NCBI RefSeq assembly: GCF_003073045.1
Contig: NC_037599.1
Location: 5,654,247-5,718,246, forward strand
Source: Pomacea canaliculata
Taxonomy: Eukaryota > Mollusca > Gastropoda > Architaenioglossa > Ampullariidae
DNA: 64,000 nucleotides
Direction of reading: 5' to 3'
Shown: piece by piece, positions 38,901-51,768 of the stretch
How the letters are laid out: each line of letters opens with the position of its first letter
How positions within the stretch are numbered: the first letter of the stretch is position 1
Position numbers and translations under genes: made by a program
Notes under the pieces: model-generated
Seen by the model: the letters and a program-made list of their open reading frames with translations, nothing else
Databases searched by the model: none
Told to the model about the DNA's origin: nothing

Positions 38901-40951
38901 CTACACCATAACCAAAAGCCAATGTTTACAATCGACATCCAAAAATTTTATATAATAGACACACATTATATTTGACAGAAACATTTTGGACATGTCTGTG
39001 TCTTCTTGACTTTCTCGTATACCATCTGTTTATTATCATTCATATATCAAATATATACATACAGACCTATATACACACAAAACAAAGGGAAAATTATTTG
39101 TGTGCATGTGAAATGAATATTTGTCGTTATGTGCATTGGTATAACTATGTGTCTGACTCAATATATTTTATAAAGAAAAGTTCCTGACTTACTATTGGCT
39201 GTGTGTTCACAACAGTGGACCCTAAGAATCAGACAGCTTCAGCTCGCGTCGTTCAACTGAAAAGTCTGATAGGAGAATGGAACAGTTCACCTGCCAAGTT
39301 TCGTCCTCGCGCCATCCCAGCAGACCTGGCCAAGAGGTTAAAGGCCTTCCACGGTGACCCCCCGGCCTGGTGGGTCGGTCAGCTGGTCAGCTTCCTCCTG
39401 CGTCCTCAGCCTCACTTGCAGCAGACCATCCAGACACAAGGCGTGAAAATGGGATTTCAACGTCCTATTGTGGGGTGAGACACACACACACCTTACTGGG
39501 CAAGCGGTTTGGTTGACTAGTTTGTTTCTTCGCATGTTTACATCATTGTTAGAGACGAAAAAAACTTTACTTCGTCAAAAACTGTATTTACGGCATTCAC
39601 ACTATGTTGAAAAATGGATTTATTGAAATGTTGCCCTCAGTTATGTGTCAGCAATTCTCGTCACTCGCCTAACATTTGTGCTCAGCGATTTATGGTCCTG
39701 ATAACGAGTTGGGACTGCACTGGCCTCAAGCGAGCTTGTAGGGAGGAGGTAACTCGGTAAAAAAAAAATCACAGTTCACTGCTTTGCCTCCCTTATGATT
39801 TGATTTCATTCATCTTACAGCATTCAAGTGAGGCGGACAGACAAGGTGAATGATGAAGCGGTGTACCACAGTCTGGAGGAGTACATGAAGCACGTGGAGG
39901 AGTATTACGACCTGAGACAGCAGCACGAGGACATCAAAGAACGCCGACTGTTTGTGGCCACCGATGACCCATCAGTGTTTCCGGAACTTCAAAAAAAGTG
40001 AATGTTTAATGTCATGGATACAGTCAGTACAGTACAACATGATAAATAATAATTTTATGGCTATGTCTGGCTTCCTGGCATCATACAAAGCTTAACCCGA
40101 AAAGTATGTGAGGTCTCTAAGACCTTACTCTCTAACGACCTCAAAAAGTTTCGGGAGAACTTTACATTTACTCATGCATGCATCTTTAGAAGTGAGTCAT
40201 ATATATATATACTAAAAGTCTAATAAGTAAGGAAGATTTATGAGCAGAGCCAAATCGTAGTGTACATGTAAAATTAGGATCTGCAGCTTCATCATCTGTT
40301 TGTCACTCAGTCGAGGACATAGATATATCGTCAATGAAACTGTTTGTACCAGGTACCCGGGGTATAACATCAGCGGTGTGGAGGGCAGTGCAGACTCAGC
40401 TTCTGTCAAATCCCGCTACACGAGAGATGGACTGAGTGCAGTACTAGTGGACCTGCACTTCCTGTCCATGTGTGACTTCGTCGTCTGCACCTACACTTCA
40501 AATGTAAGGGTGCCTCTCACTGTGTGTGTGTGTGTCTGTGTGTGTGTGTGTGATTACCACCATTAAAAACATTTCATGCAATATTTGTGTGTCACAGGTC
40601 TGTCGGGCCGTGTACGAACTGATGCAGACGAGACATGGCGACGCCTCCAACAAGGTGTATTCTCTGGACTCCTCGGTGTATTTTTTAACAGACGGCGACA
40701 TCCACTACAAACGAGCCGTTGTCAACCACCAAGCGACATCCAATGAAGAAATCTCCCTTCAAGTTGGAGACCTCGTACAAGTTCAAACCTACGTTTTCCG
40801 TAGCAATGACCGACAATTCGTTGGTAACCTGAGGAACGGCTCCAGTGTCGGCATCAACACACGGACTGGAAAACGAGGTCTTTTCCCCTCCTACAAGGTG
40901 GTGGATGAAATTGTAGAAGAAAACATGGGGCTAGACAAGCATAGTGTATAA
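35906..40951 (+). CDS. FUT8-like: FUT8-like alpha-1,6-fucosyltransferase, copy D (nine coding exons, intact)
   Basis: Exons: 35906-36099, 37215-37339, 37720-37918, 38288-38402, 38578-38797, 39216-39474, 39821-39997, 40353-40503, 40598-40951. They total 1794 nt (597 aa) with consistent phases and no internal stop. Order of parts: MIRRRK start, signal anchor about residues 7-26, stem to about 211, GT23 domain with NPQNCSKAK, VRRTDK (R375/R376), E383, ATDDPS and VDLHFLS (D463), then SH3 with GLFPSY near the C-terminus. Compared with A it has a different exon 1 and 2 and three extra C-terminal residues (ends HSV). Cysteines 475 and 482 match human C465/C472. ATG lies 9 bp inside its exon (acceptor ends 35896), so a 5' UTR exon is expected upstream. 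Golgi core-fucosyltransferase role is inferred from the family. Confidence 0.9.
37344..37395 (+). repeat. (CAAA)n microsatellite in intron 2 of copy D
   Basis: About 12 CAAA units starting a few bases after the exon 2 donor. Confidence 0.9.
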
Positions 40952-41078
40952 TTTAGACAGAGCTGTACATGTTACTAAATATTTGTTGTGTCGCTAATAC
41001 CACAAGGATTTCGGTTTTAAATACATATTATTCCAGTTGATACTTTGTGTGTTTTGGATGTTTGTGATGTATTTGTTT

Positions 41079-41084
41079 AATAAA
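41079..41084 (+). terminator. Poly(A) signal of copy D
   Basis: AATAAA 128 bp after the copy D stop, the first such hexamer downstream. Confidence 0.55.
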
Positions 41085-41384
41085 ATGAGATATTTAAATC
41101 AGCAGCTACAGGAAAATACACATTGACTGTCACATATCGCAGTCTACAGGTTGTTTCATGGCAATCATCAAAGTCTGTACACTCTCAAACCTGCCATAGT
41201 CTGTCATCATTGGGAACAGGCACAAGTCTTCCCTGACAATGAATCATGACTACTTATCGCTTGCGTGGCCATAAAAAAGCGGATATAAGCACAAAGTAAG
41301 AATGAAATACAACCTGTTAATGAAGCCATGAAACTCCGGACTTGCCTCATATTGCGTTTTCACTGACTCTGCAAAACGCAATAA

Positions 41385-41475
41385 TAATAACCAATAATAA
41401 CCAATAATTATTATTTTTGTAGCACTTATTCCCACCATCAAAGACGGACTCAAAGCGCTTTATTAAAAAGGAAAA
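41385..41475. repeat. Dispersed repeat with microsatellite head
   Basis: ATAATAACC units run into TTTTTGTAGCACTTATTCCC and then CTCAAAGCGCTTTATTA. This is the general form of the AGCGC-containing repeats common in molluscs and other marine invertebrates. Boundaries uncertain. Confidence 0.35.
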
Positions 41476-41540
41476 CACACAAACATAATAACAAGGGAGA
41501 CTGGCTCAAAACCAGTTGACTGAGGTTCCTGGAGATACCT

Positions 41541-41696
41541 GATGTCAGTCACTACAGATGGTGTGTACTCCACACAAAGCTTGCTGTGACAGCTTGACAT
41601 TGTGAAGCAGCTGGAGGAAGATAATCAGAGTTTGAAGTCGACACTGTCCATTCATACATCTCAAATTAAAGTCATGGCAAGATGGCTCAGACGTGA
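41541..41696 (+). repeat. Dispersed repeat, partner at 49564-49726
   Basis: Shares GATGTCAGTCA, TTGTGACAGC or TGCTGTGACAGC, TTGTGAAGCA, TTTGAAGTCGACACTG and GCAAGATGGC in the same order with intron 3 of copy E. Confidence 0.6.
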
Positions 41697-42357
41697 AGAA
41701 ACAAGAGCATAAGAAGAAGCTATCACCGGATACTGAAGCCGAGAATAAAAGGTCTCCTTGATAACAATAATAAATTTAAAAAAAAACTAAAAATACTAAC
41801 ATAAAAGATTTTTTTTTAAAAACACACTTTCACATAAAATGAACTGAAAGGAGTAAAATCACTTTTTCCCTTAGGTCTCGGGAATTTCTTTAATACCTAT
41901 AACTTACAATTTAAAACTGAAGGCACTCTCTAAACGTTTAAAATCTGATCATCTACAGCCATAAAGACAAACTTTCTTTGACCAAAAAACAAAAAAACTG
42001 ACGATGCACTTTTGAAACTTCCGATGCAGTTTCATTTCGTGACGTCACATCCTGCATCTCTCTTTTCTTCCTGCTCCACTCGTCTTTGCAACTATCAGTC
42101 AGTCTTAACCATGATGAAGTACAGTAACACCTCCCGAACTAATCGGGTTTCATTTTCAGTTCATCAACCGTGCGACACTCAGATTCCCACAGAGACAGTC
42201 GCCAGTTACACAGCAGGCAACCAGCAGTCAGCCAGACAGCCGGCCATTCGACAACAACACACAAGCTGGCGTGCAATAAAAACAACTTTAGTCAAGGTTT
42301 CCCTTGTTTTGATAACTATGATGTGCTCCTCACATTCATTTTCTTCAAAATTATCTT

Positions 42358-42625
42358 TTGGTGTAGCTGTAGTTAAGTAAAATTTAATAGAGAATGTGAT
42401 CAAAACCGTTTCAACGATCGCTGCCCTGACTGTTGACTTCACAATCTTTTAATTGGTCTATTCAACTTTAATCACATGGTAACCTGATGGGATGGTAAGC
42501 AATTTCTTAATCAGTTAATATTTATTTACATTTTCTTTCGTACAATGGATGGTACATTAATGGTGTCGCGCTTGAGGACACAAAGACCTCGGTGTTACAA
42601 TAGATGCTTTGTCATCAACATGAAG
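42358..42625 (+). repeat. Orphan copy of the upstream module between D and E
   Basis: Same ordered motifs as 33468-33782, but no gene follows on the plus strand. It could be the remnant of a lost gene copy or a mobile repeat. Confidence 0.55.
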
Positions 42626-42819
42626 AGAATGGGTATTAACGGAAATTCACTGATTGTTATACTACACAGACACAACAAAGCACATCAATTAAAACAACAA
42701 ACGATTCAAACTCTTTCCCACAAGAAATGTTTATTTTGGTAATCTTCTCAAAGAGATTTACTTCTCAAAGAGATTTAAATACGAATGACCTGCAGATTGG
42801 TGTTTTTCGCCAAACTAAG

Positions 42820-43010
42820 GCTTTACCACAGCAAAGCAGGTGGCCCTGTAAAGTGAAAGTCTGCCAGAGACGAGATTCGAACCCAGATCAGCTAATCCTC
42901 ACTGTAGTGGTGACTTGCGCTAACCGTTGCACCACAGGACTGTCCTGGCTACCAAGTGAAGTGTTCAAGATTCAAGACTTTTTTATTGTCATCCTTTAAG
43001 GGTATTGAGA
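42820..43010 (-). mobile_element. tRNA-derived SINE between copies D and E
   Basis: On the minus strand, box A TGGTGCAACGG (42934-42924) precedes box B GGTTCGAATCT (42883-42873), close to the consensus GGTTCGANTCC. The flank near 42970 (TTCAAGACTTTTTTATTGTC) may belong to another repeat. Confidence 0.6.
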
Positions 43011-43734
43011 TATTAAAAGTGTACAGATACATATTTACACACATTCTTACCTTATTAAATAATATCTCCCATTCACATACACACACTTGCTGGTTGGCTT
43101 ATGACCTCTAATCTAAAAAGAACAACAAAGAAACAATAACAAATTCTTTGTATCATTCACTGGTTCTTTCCTTCTTCAAGCCTTTTCGTGTATAAACACA
43201 CTCTTGTTCTCTCACTCCTCTTGCTACATAAACATACACAGTCACTCACAAACATACACAACACAGAAAACACACACACACATGCTCGAAAGCCAAGATC
43301 TGAATACTTATGTAAAAGTTTGAGTGAGTGGTTGTGTGTCAGCTGACTCAGCTGACATTTGCATGCAGTCTATGCTCTCTGCTCTGACTATTGTGAACCA
43401 AACAAGTTCATGAACCTAGTGACCAATCACTGCCGGATGATCTGGTATACAGTTCCAACCATCCCTGATGTACCGAATCCACCAGCACCGCTAACTTTAA
43501 AGCAACAACAACCGAGCGAAATGATGTTTCAGCAAACGAAACAAGTGAAAGAAAAGAAAAAGGAATAAAACTTGATCAAAAAGGTAATTATTACAAGTAA
43601 TAAAATTACCGATTAGCTAGCAACGTCATCAATTACTTTTAGCACTTCACTGCAATCCTTAAAAAATTTGCAAATAACGTTGGAAAACTCTTTGGAGACG
43701 CAGTGGACACACGCTGATTTTGTCAGCAGCATGT

Positions 43735-43882
43735 CACCACGAACTTGTATCACTGGACTTGTGGCTGACCATTTTTTCCAATTAGCAACTAAAACGAGGC
43801 AGGTGTGTATAAAGCTTCCGGTTTAGTCAAATTCTTTGCATAAGGTGCGGACACAAGAGAAGCCAAAAGCGGCTTCGCAAGC
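43735..43882 (+). repeat. Dispersed repeat, partner at 54098-54247
   Basis: Ordered shared blocks: CACGAACTTGTAT, ACCATTTTTTCC, ACGAGGCA, AAGCTTCYGGTTTA, CATTCTTTG or AATTCTTTG, CTTCGCAAG. Family unknown. Confidence 0.55.
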
Positions 43883-45080
43883 TTGACTTCCGAAGCAGCG
43901 CTTTTCCGAGCCCGCTAGCGGGCTGCTTGATAAGCCGGCTTTGAGGGGGCCGCTGGTCACACACACGAACGCTGTTACGAAGCACTGTGCGACAGTCGCG
44001 TCCCTTGTTCACTACAATGTTCGGTAGCGTCCCTTGTTCACTACAGTGTCGGACACATTGGATGTTATCGTGCTATGGCTGGCTATTAAAATAAAGAAAA
44101 AAAAAGAAAGGAGAGACAAAGAAGTTAATTAATTCGGTCAAATGAACGGTCTGGTCCTCGCTGAGGTTCGCCAGAGGCCCTGTTGCTTTCACAGCCATGT
44201 GGAAACGCGTGGAAAAGTAGAACAGGTTCTAAAGCGCGAAGCAGTCCACCTATACACATCCGTTTTTTTTTTTTCACCGTGTTCCTCTGAGTCACCCACT
44301 TCAGCTGCGGAACAGAAGCATCGTCTTCAACAAGTTCTTAAAGTGAAAGTAAACATCTTTCAGCAGAAATGTCGAGGATTGCATCTATAGTTTTTTGTTT
44401 TCATTAGTACTATTTTTAGTAACAGTTGAGGAGTTTAGAATTTCTTTTTTTTTTCGTTGTCCCCATGTTTTTCTGCGATATCATTAACAACCTGGTAACA
44501 GGGGCAAAGACCTTAAGTTCTGATTTTCCCATGTATTTGTTGATGCCGATTGTGGCATCGTTCCTCAAATTAATTCTAATTCTCACTTAAAAACACAGTT
44601 GGTCAGATTATAATAGTACATTTAAAATAGCAGCGCTACAGTTGTTGTGTAACCCTAATCTAATCGTATGCCCCCATGTTTTCCTCTACGATTTCATCCA
44701 CCGCCTTGTAGGAGGGGAACAGACCTCGTTTACCAGTCCGTCTGTTAATGCCAAATGTGGAGCCGTTTCTCAAGTTACCGGCTAACACTCGAGACTTATC
44801 GTAGAAAAGATAAGACTCAATGTCGATGAAATCTCCAACTTGAATAGAGAGTTCTCCGACGAACCTGGCTTCGTGGTTGTAAACAGCTCGCAGGTAGTGG
44901 ATGTCGTAGTATGTGAGATAATAGACTGAGGAGTCCAGAGAATACACCTTCATGGAGGCGTCGCCATGTCTGGTCTGTATCAGCTCGTACACCGCCCGAC
45001 AGATCTGTGATGTGTGAAAATGAAAAAGTGTTTTTAAGTGATCACACACACACACACAAACATGCACACATACAAACACA

Positions 45081-45082
<2 letters not shown>

Positions 45083-45128
<46 letters not shown>
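45083..45128. repeat. (CA)n microsatellite in intron 8 of copy E
   Basis: About 23 CA units. The same intron in copy D also holds a TG run, and in A and B a CT run, so this intron is simple-repeat rich in all copies. Confidence 0.95.
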
Positions 45129-45131
<3 letters not shown>

Positions 45132-47879
45132 CACAGCTCACTTTCGCACAGTGAAGCCTTACATTGGAAGAGTAGGTGCAGACGACAAAGTCACACATGG
45201 ACAGGAAGTGCAGGTCCACGATTACTGTGCTCAGTCCATCTTTGCTAAAGCGGGATTTCATGGATGCTGTGTTTGCGCTGCCTTCCACCCAGCTAATATT
45301 GTAGTGCGGGTACCTGGTACATACCATACATAGCTTTATCGGTGGATGAAAACATGTATGGATTATTAAGATGAAAGGACTTGAACAATTTACAATCACA
45401 GTCTAATGGTGCTTTCTCCAATTGGAACAAGATACACATGTGTGGTAGTGCTGATACTAACCTAAGGTTATAATTTTACATGAAACTAATTATTTACAAT
45501 CTTTCTAATAATCAGCTGCGCTTGTGACTGCAATTCAAGTACAAAAAAGCATCTATACGTGTACATAAATAAAGAATATAATTATGGCGAAAATCACCTC
45601 TTTAAAAAAGTGTATAATTCTCTGCCCCTGGTTTATCCACCACACAAAACTCACTTTTTCGGAAATTCTGTGGTGACCGACGGGTCATCGGTGGCCACAA
45701 ACACTCGGCGTTCTTTGATGTCCTCGTGCTGCTGTCGCAGGTCGTAATACTCCTCCACGTGCTTCATGTACTCCTCCAGACTGTGGTACACCGCTTCATT
45801 GTTGATCTTGTCTGTCCGTCTTATTTGAATTCTGTACGAGGTATACAAATAGAAACAAAATGTGAATACGTCTGTTGTTTATATAAGCGGATGGGATTCG
45901 TTAGCTTTAGCCACCCTCTTGTCTTCAGGCAAGTCTTTAAAAATGAGGGATCAAACGCCGTCTGGAAGAATATTCCACAGCTCTAACTTTCTAAGACTTT
46001 ACTCACCCCACTATAGGACGTTTAAACTTCATTTTATCGCCTTGTGTCTCGATGGTCTGCTGAAAGTGAGGCTGAGGGTGCAGGAGGAAGCTGACCAGCT
46101 GACCGACCCACCAGGCCGGGGGGTCACCGTGGAAGGTCTTTAACCTCTTGGCCAGGTCTGCTGGGATGGCGCGAGGACGAAACTTGGCCGGTGAGTGGTT
46201 CCACTCTCCTATCAAGGTTTTCAGCTCAACGACGCGATCAGAAGCTGTTTGATTCTTAGGGTCCACTGGTGAAAAAAACACACTAAACACTTCACTCACG
46301 TGTTTTTTATCTTCTCATTTCCCTCTGTCACAACAGCTATCTTCGCACACTTGTTTAAGAAATCATATTTCTCTAATGCCATTATCATCACCTGACAACT
46401 GTAGTATTGTTTTTACTAACCTAGGACCCTAGCTTTCCTCCACCATTGCTGTTTATGTTTGGGACTGACCACCTCTTGTCGCTAAACCGAAACGTGCATC
46501 TGCATGACCTGTGAGTTAATTATCACTTACTGTCTCTGGTGTCATTAGTTGTACAAGTAGACAGCGGCATCAGGAAGGTGTCCCAGGTGCTCGGGGCGAA
46601 TCCCCAGCCGTCAACAGACACATCGTCGCCTCGTGCAACATGCTGCCGAAGCCGTAGGGTCTTCCCAAGTTGCAGACGACAAGTTTCGCTTTGCTGCAGT
46701 CCTGTGGGTTCTGCAGATTGTATTTTTACTATCATTTTAGACCAAATAAATTAAACGACTTACACAATCATCGTATCCTTTGAAAGCCTCGTTTGTAGCC
46801 CGCATCTAACCTTTCACCCAGCTTTGCAACCCAATCTCACACCCCTTTACCACCTCTAGTACACAGGTTGGCACAACATGAAGAAAACATTCAACAGCTT
46901 TTCAAAATCTCTTCCTTTCCTCAACTTCAGCTACGTACAATTAGTAGGCAAAAGATAAAATTAAACAATTTTATTATTTGCAACAAAAACTATAAGGTTA
47001 AACAGTTTAATTTATTTACAGCATAAGTTGTTGTTCAGCAATGTATAACAAGCAATCAAAATATTTACATAAAATTTACAGACATTAATTATTTACATCA
47101 TTAAAGTTATTTTTCAATAATTCTTTGCAACATAAAACTAAACAATTTATTTACATAGAAGATAAAATTTTATTTTTAAAAGTAAGACAAAAAAGATCAA
47201 CCCATGAGTAGTGGAATTCCTGTGTGAAAAAAGAAGACCTTCCTCTCTCTCTTGCAGGCTGGGGTAGAGCACGAGAGATATGGATTTTCAGAGCTTTTTT
47301 TTTTATCTTGTGCTCTCTCAGCTGCGACTGGTCGTTGTGGATTTTATCGAAATTTAATAGGAAGATTTAACTTCGAATGAAATTTAATAATTTTGATTAT
47401 ATAAATATCTCTTTTACTGCATAACCCGAACTGAGCAGAGGCAATAATCTATTGGGTTAAAGATCAGAATTTACTCGATCGACAGACTGTAAGTACATCT
47501 ACTCCTAATCAACATTAAGAGTTCTGTCCCTTCCCCTGACAGTCTGAGGGTATCAGCTCTCCTTGATATTGTTTATGCTTTGTGGTCGTGCTTTGATTTG
47601 GATAAAATGTTGGACCATCATGTTTACATGTGCTTCTGCTACGTTTCTTCCTCTTCTGGTTTGCAACAGGACGATATATATATAATGTTATTTTAAAGTG
47701 CGAACTGTTTAGATCTGTCGGCTGGATTCCATTCCGCCCGCTTCACTCGCTTCGGCAGCCACCTTGAGCTGCACTGAATAAACTGAAGTGATGATCACCC
47801 TCTGGCAGTTTTATACAATAACATTTTTTCATATTCTAAAGATTACTTAATATCTTCCCAGTGGTCTCCTGATGTAACT

Positions 47880-48415
47880 CACCTTATTGTCTGTAATCGT
47901 TACGGTAGATCTACAGTTATCGCCCTTTACTGTCGGAACGCAGCGAGTCCTGGCATTGTTCTTCCTTCTACATCTTTGTTACTGTTTTGTTTTACAACTT
48001 TGTCACTGTTTTATGATTTTGTTCAGCTTAATAGGTTCACCTTTGGATGAGGTAATGTGCTTTATAAATTCCCACTTCTTCATCTTCTTCTTCTTATTAT
48101 TATTATTAACAACAACATTAACAACAGCAACAACCTTTTCCATAGTGCTAGTCCTTTTTCACATCCCTGCTTTTCCAATATCATGTTACTGTCCGTTCTT
48201 GTTCTTGTTATTTGGTTCCTCTTTGTGTTTTCTGTATTTTATTTTAGTCGTTTAGTATGACTGTATATTCTTTGATAACTTATATGTTATTTTTTTGTTT
48301 TCCTGTCCCTCGTATGCTGTTCATGTTTCGTTCTTGATCATGAGCGCGAAAAGCATGCTCCTTAGGAGTATGTGCTTTACAAATTTTGGCATTTTATTAT
48401 TTTTATTATTATTAA
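47880..48415 (+). mobile_element. Two probable retroelement 3' tails
   Basis: GGTAATGTGCTTTATAAATT followed by TTATTATTATT (to 48110) and GAGTATGTGCTTTACAAATT followed by TTATTATTTTTATTATT (to 48415). This is the usual form of a non-LTR or SINE 3' end with an ATT tail. No coding domain seen. Located in intron 4 of copy E. Confidence 0.3.
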
Positions 48416-48790
48416 TGGGCAACAATCATGGTCATTGCAGTCTACGTTGTGTTATCATTGATTCTCTGTGAGTAGGTTGGTGCATTTTAGTTAGTTTTTC
48501 AATGTGTACTACTGTTAATAAAATATAAACATATTTCAAATGCGTATTTGTCGAAGATAAACTTCTGTTAACGTTTTTTTGTTTAATAGATGGTACATTT
48601 CTAGCATTGCATTTTTATTTTATAGTTACAACTGACTGTTGATAATGACATTTTTAGCATTAAATGATATAATATAATTTTTGATATATATTTATCGATG
48701 TAAACACTTATTAAATTCTCATTTAGTTGCATGAAAAATTTATTCTTTCTTTACTTATACTCGCACTCATTTGTTTTAGACCCTCAATTC
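48415..48790 (+). repeat. Dispersed repeat, partner at 60478-60715
   Basis: Begins GGGCAACAATCATGGTCATTG; the 60.5-kb copy has GGACAACAATCACGGTCATTG. Both continue through GATAATGACATTTT / CATAATGACATTTT, TTTATYGATGTAAA, TTTAGYTGCATG and ATTCGCACT-like blocks. The copy here carries extra sequence in its middle. Confidence 0.6.
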
Positions 48791-49563
48791 TATTTTAGTT
48801 GTGTGGATCATTTACATCAATGGTGTCCTCGCACTGTCACTTGTTCGTAACATTATTATAAAAATCTTGTATTCCAAGTTATTATTTATTAACATTGCAT
48901 GTACTTGTGCATTCGAAATGAAGAATTAAAGTAGATATCATGTCAGATTTCACTTTCAAACTATATATTTAGAGTAACAAGCAGTTTCTCGGATATAGTT
49001 ATTTTTTTCTAGGAGGGTAAGTATTTTCATAACCATATAGACTATGACTGACACATTTATCAAGCTTGTAGAATATTACATTCAGAGTGAAGCATAATCG
49101 CACACATATACAAATGCAAGGACTGACAAGGGGCAAGAGAGCGACAAAGACATCTACCTGTTAAGACCACAGGTAGATGTTTCTCACCTGCAAATCATGG
49201 AGACGTCGCTGCACGAGCTCCCCAAGTCGCCTGGACTCGTTGTCTCGCCATTCCTCGTCGTCGTCCACGTGACGCAGCCGGTGAAGGTCACTGGACAGCG
49301 CCCTTCAACGACAACGATATTTTTCCCTTATGATCACTACGACTTCATTGAGGATGGGCGTGGGATATACAAAGTAACAACAGGATTCAGAGGCAATGTA
49401 GTGGTAAGTGTGAAAAACAAATCAAATTAGTTTTATACAGTCGACCAGGAGATGTGAGTGGTTATTTAATTTAACGGGCAGCATTACAGCCGAGTAGGTC
49501 GTATATATGACTGCACTGACCAGTGATGATAAAAGGATGACAATGGAAGAATAGACACACTGG

Positions 49564-49726
49564 CCTGATGTCAGTCATGTCAGACTGGCTTGTATTGCAC
49601 GAAAACCTTGTTGTGACAGCTCGACATCAAAACTTTGTGAAGCATCAGAAGGGAGGTAATCAGTTTGAAGTCGACACTGCCATGTGTAGATTTTAAATCT
49701 AAGTAATGCAAGATGGCGAAGATGTG
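49564..49726 (+). repeat. Dispersed repeat in intron 3 of copy E, partner at 41541-41696
   Basis: Direct-orientation partner of the 41.5-kb repeat. It ends about 18 bp from the exon 3 boundary of copy E. Confidence 0.6.
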
Positions 49727-51465
49727 TCTTAGACTAACACCTACTGTTTATATTCTTCAAGTTCTCTCTGTGTGTTGCTTATAAACTGTGTCGTGTTTCC
49801 ATCAACCTTAAAATATCCACTCTTGAGTGCGTCCATCTTGGCAGTGATGAAGTAGAAGACCTCTCTCGCCGTTGATTCTACTCTCCGTCTCGCAGTCTCT
49901 CGCTCCATACTCAGAGGGTACAGGGCCTTGGTTTGATTGAAGTCTGTGTGACAGTCACGTGTGAAGTTAGTATGACATCCTGGACAGCCAGCACTATCAC
50001 AAAGTGGTGTTAATACCAACAGACCAAAGTTTTTGTCAGGAGAGGCACTGATAATCAGTGTAAGAAGGAAACAACAGGGGAAGGAAAAACATTCCACGAA
50101 GACTAGCTACAAGTCAAACGACCATTAATACTAACAGACGAAAGTTTGTATAATAAAAAATGCAGTTTGATAAGTTAAGAGGTGTTGGACTGTGGATGTA
50201 TTAAAACATCACGTGATTTGCTGTCGAATTCAAGTAGTAGTAGCTTCCTTGTTCCTAACACGAACACGAAATGACAGGTATGCTACTTTCATTGTTGTCA
50301 CAAACTTTATACCTGGATCACTGTGAGTGAGTAGTCGCTCGAGTTTCATCAGAGTTATGTCCCCTGCGGCTTCCTTGAGACATTGCCGTGCCTTGTGTAA
50401 CCCTTCGCTCAATGTTGTCTCCCTTTGTTGAAGACATCTTCAGGAAACAGAGATCACACCAGTAAACAAGAGATCAGTAATGTGGTGAATATTTGGATTT
50501 ATTGTTAATTTTTCTCGGCTTTGAAGGGGAAATTCAGACATTTAGACATAGAACTGTGCGGTTAGTTTAGCCTAGGAATTTGAGTTCAAGGACTGTATTT
50601 TGATGAAATGGTATTTTGTCATTTCCCAAATGAAGCCAAGCTTGATAACAATCTCCTAAGGTGTGGGACTTGTGGGATTGACAGCACGCGCATGCAAGAG
50701 AACTCTGTCTTTGTACATGCAAGTCTGACAGTTTGCAGAGAATGCGAATAGTGTTGGCCAGTCAACAAGCACGTGTGTGACCAAACATCATCCACATGAC
50801 TGCTTTCTCTACATGCCAGCTGGTTACACTAAACTTCCTTTTGAAAACTTTTGAAGTTAACTCACGACATGAACAATCCTTACGGTAAATTTACAAACAG
50901 ATTACAGAGGCTTACAGTCATTAAGCCAGTAAATAGATACTCTATTATTGCATGCAAAAGTTTAAACTTCCATAACTTGCAAATAATATTAATACATTTG
51001 AATAATGTCTTGAAAATAAATGTTACTCAAAGCGCTCCAGAATAACAGTAAACAGCATAAAAATATAGCATATTATACACGGTGCCTAACTTATATAAGA
51101 ATATAAATAAAAATCAGTTGTTGGAAAACAGCGAAATAAACAATGCGCAATCAACAATTAAAAAAGTGGGAAACAGAAGAAAATCAGACTAACAAAAAGG
51201 ACAACATTTAAATCTTCGCTGTCACCTTATCAGCCAGTTCAAGTATGATATAAAACTCTCAATCTCTTTACCTTTCCATGAGTTCAGAAAGCTTGATGTC
51301 GATGTTCTCTGGAGTACGAAGAGGCTGAAATCGAGTTGTTAGCATTTCGCATGTGGACCACAGATTATTCAGGATCCAACTGAAACTGGGATGAGTTACT
51401 AGAAGGAGGATGACAACCGAACTAATAACGGTTACAGCAACAAACAGCCTCCTCTCTCTTGCCAT

Positions 51466-51735
51466 CGCTGGTGTCAGCACAACAAATGAAAAAAGAGTTG
51501 CTGTCCAGGAATATTGCCAGATTTATTTTATTTCTGTTTAGCTCGAAGGTTGATTCAGAAATATGTCTGGAAAAGATTAGCAAACATAAAAATCTCGTCG
51601 TTATCCACATTTTTGACTACAACTTCATAAAAATTCACAATCTAAAGACAAAAGCAGATGAACTTACTTTTTACAAACTTAAGGATACGGTCACGACGAC
51701 AAAAAATCCTTCAAGAATGCGCTGCTCCATCTCTT

Positions 51736-51768
<33 letters not shown>

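Larger units (their letters stand above)
44660..51465 (-). pseudogene. FUT8-like: FUT8-like fucosyltransferase copy E, inverted, 40-bp deletion in exon 5
   Basis: Read on the minus strand, the exons run 51465-51272, 50437-50313, 49943-49745, 49302-49188, 46710-46531, 46265-46007, 45831-45655, 45313-45163, 45004-44660. Eight exons are open, with sizes equal or close to those in A. Exon 5 is 180 nt instead of 220: about 40 bases are missing just after the codons for MCLLT, between two ACGGCT-like direct repeats. This shifts the frame and removes the strand containing YATHRTLVLTTNG. The exon 1 product (MARERRLFVAV start, anchor about 7-26), VRR-type motif (IQIRRTDK), E373 equivalent, ATDDPS, VDLHFLS and SH3 GLFPSY are all present. 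At the acceptor before the ATG exon the AG used in A is changed; a nearby CAG 1 bp before CGATGG could serve. Converges on copy D. Exon 9 resembles A/B more than C/D. Confidence 0.75.

Noticed and set aside
47887-48255. 122-codon hydrophobic open frame inside copy E intron 4
   Set aside because: Created by T-rich retroelement-tail sequence; the transmembrane look is due to base composition.
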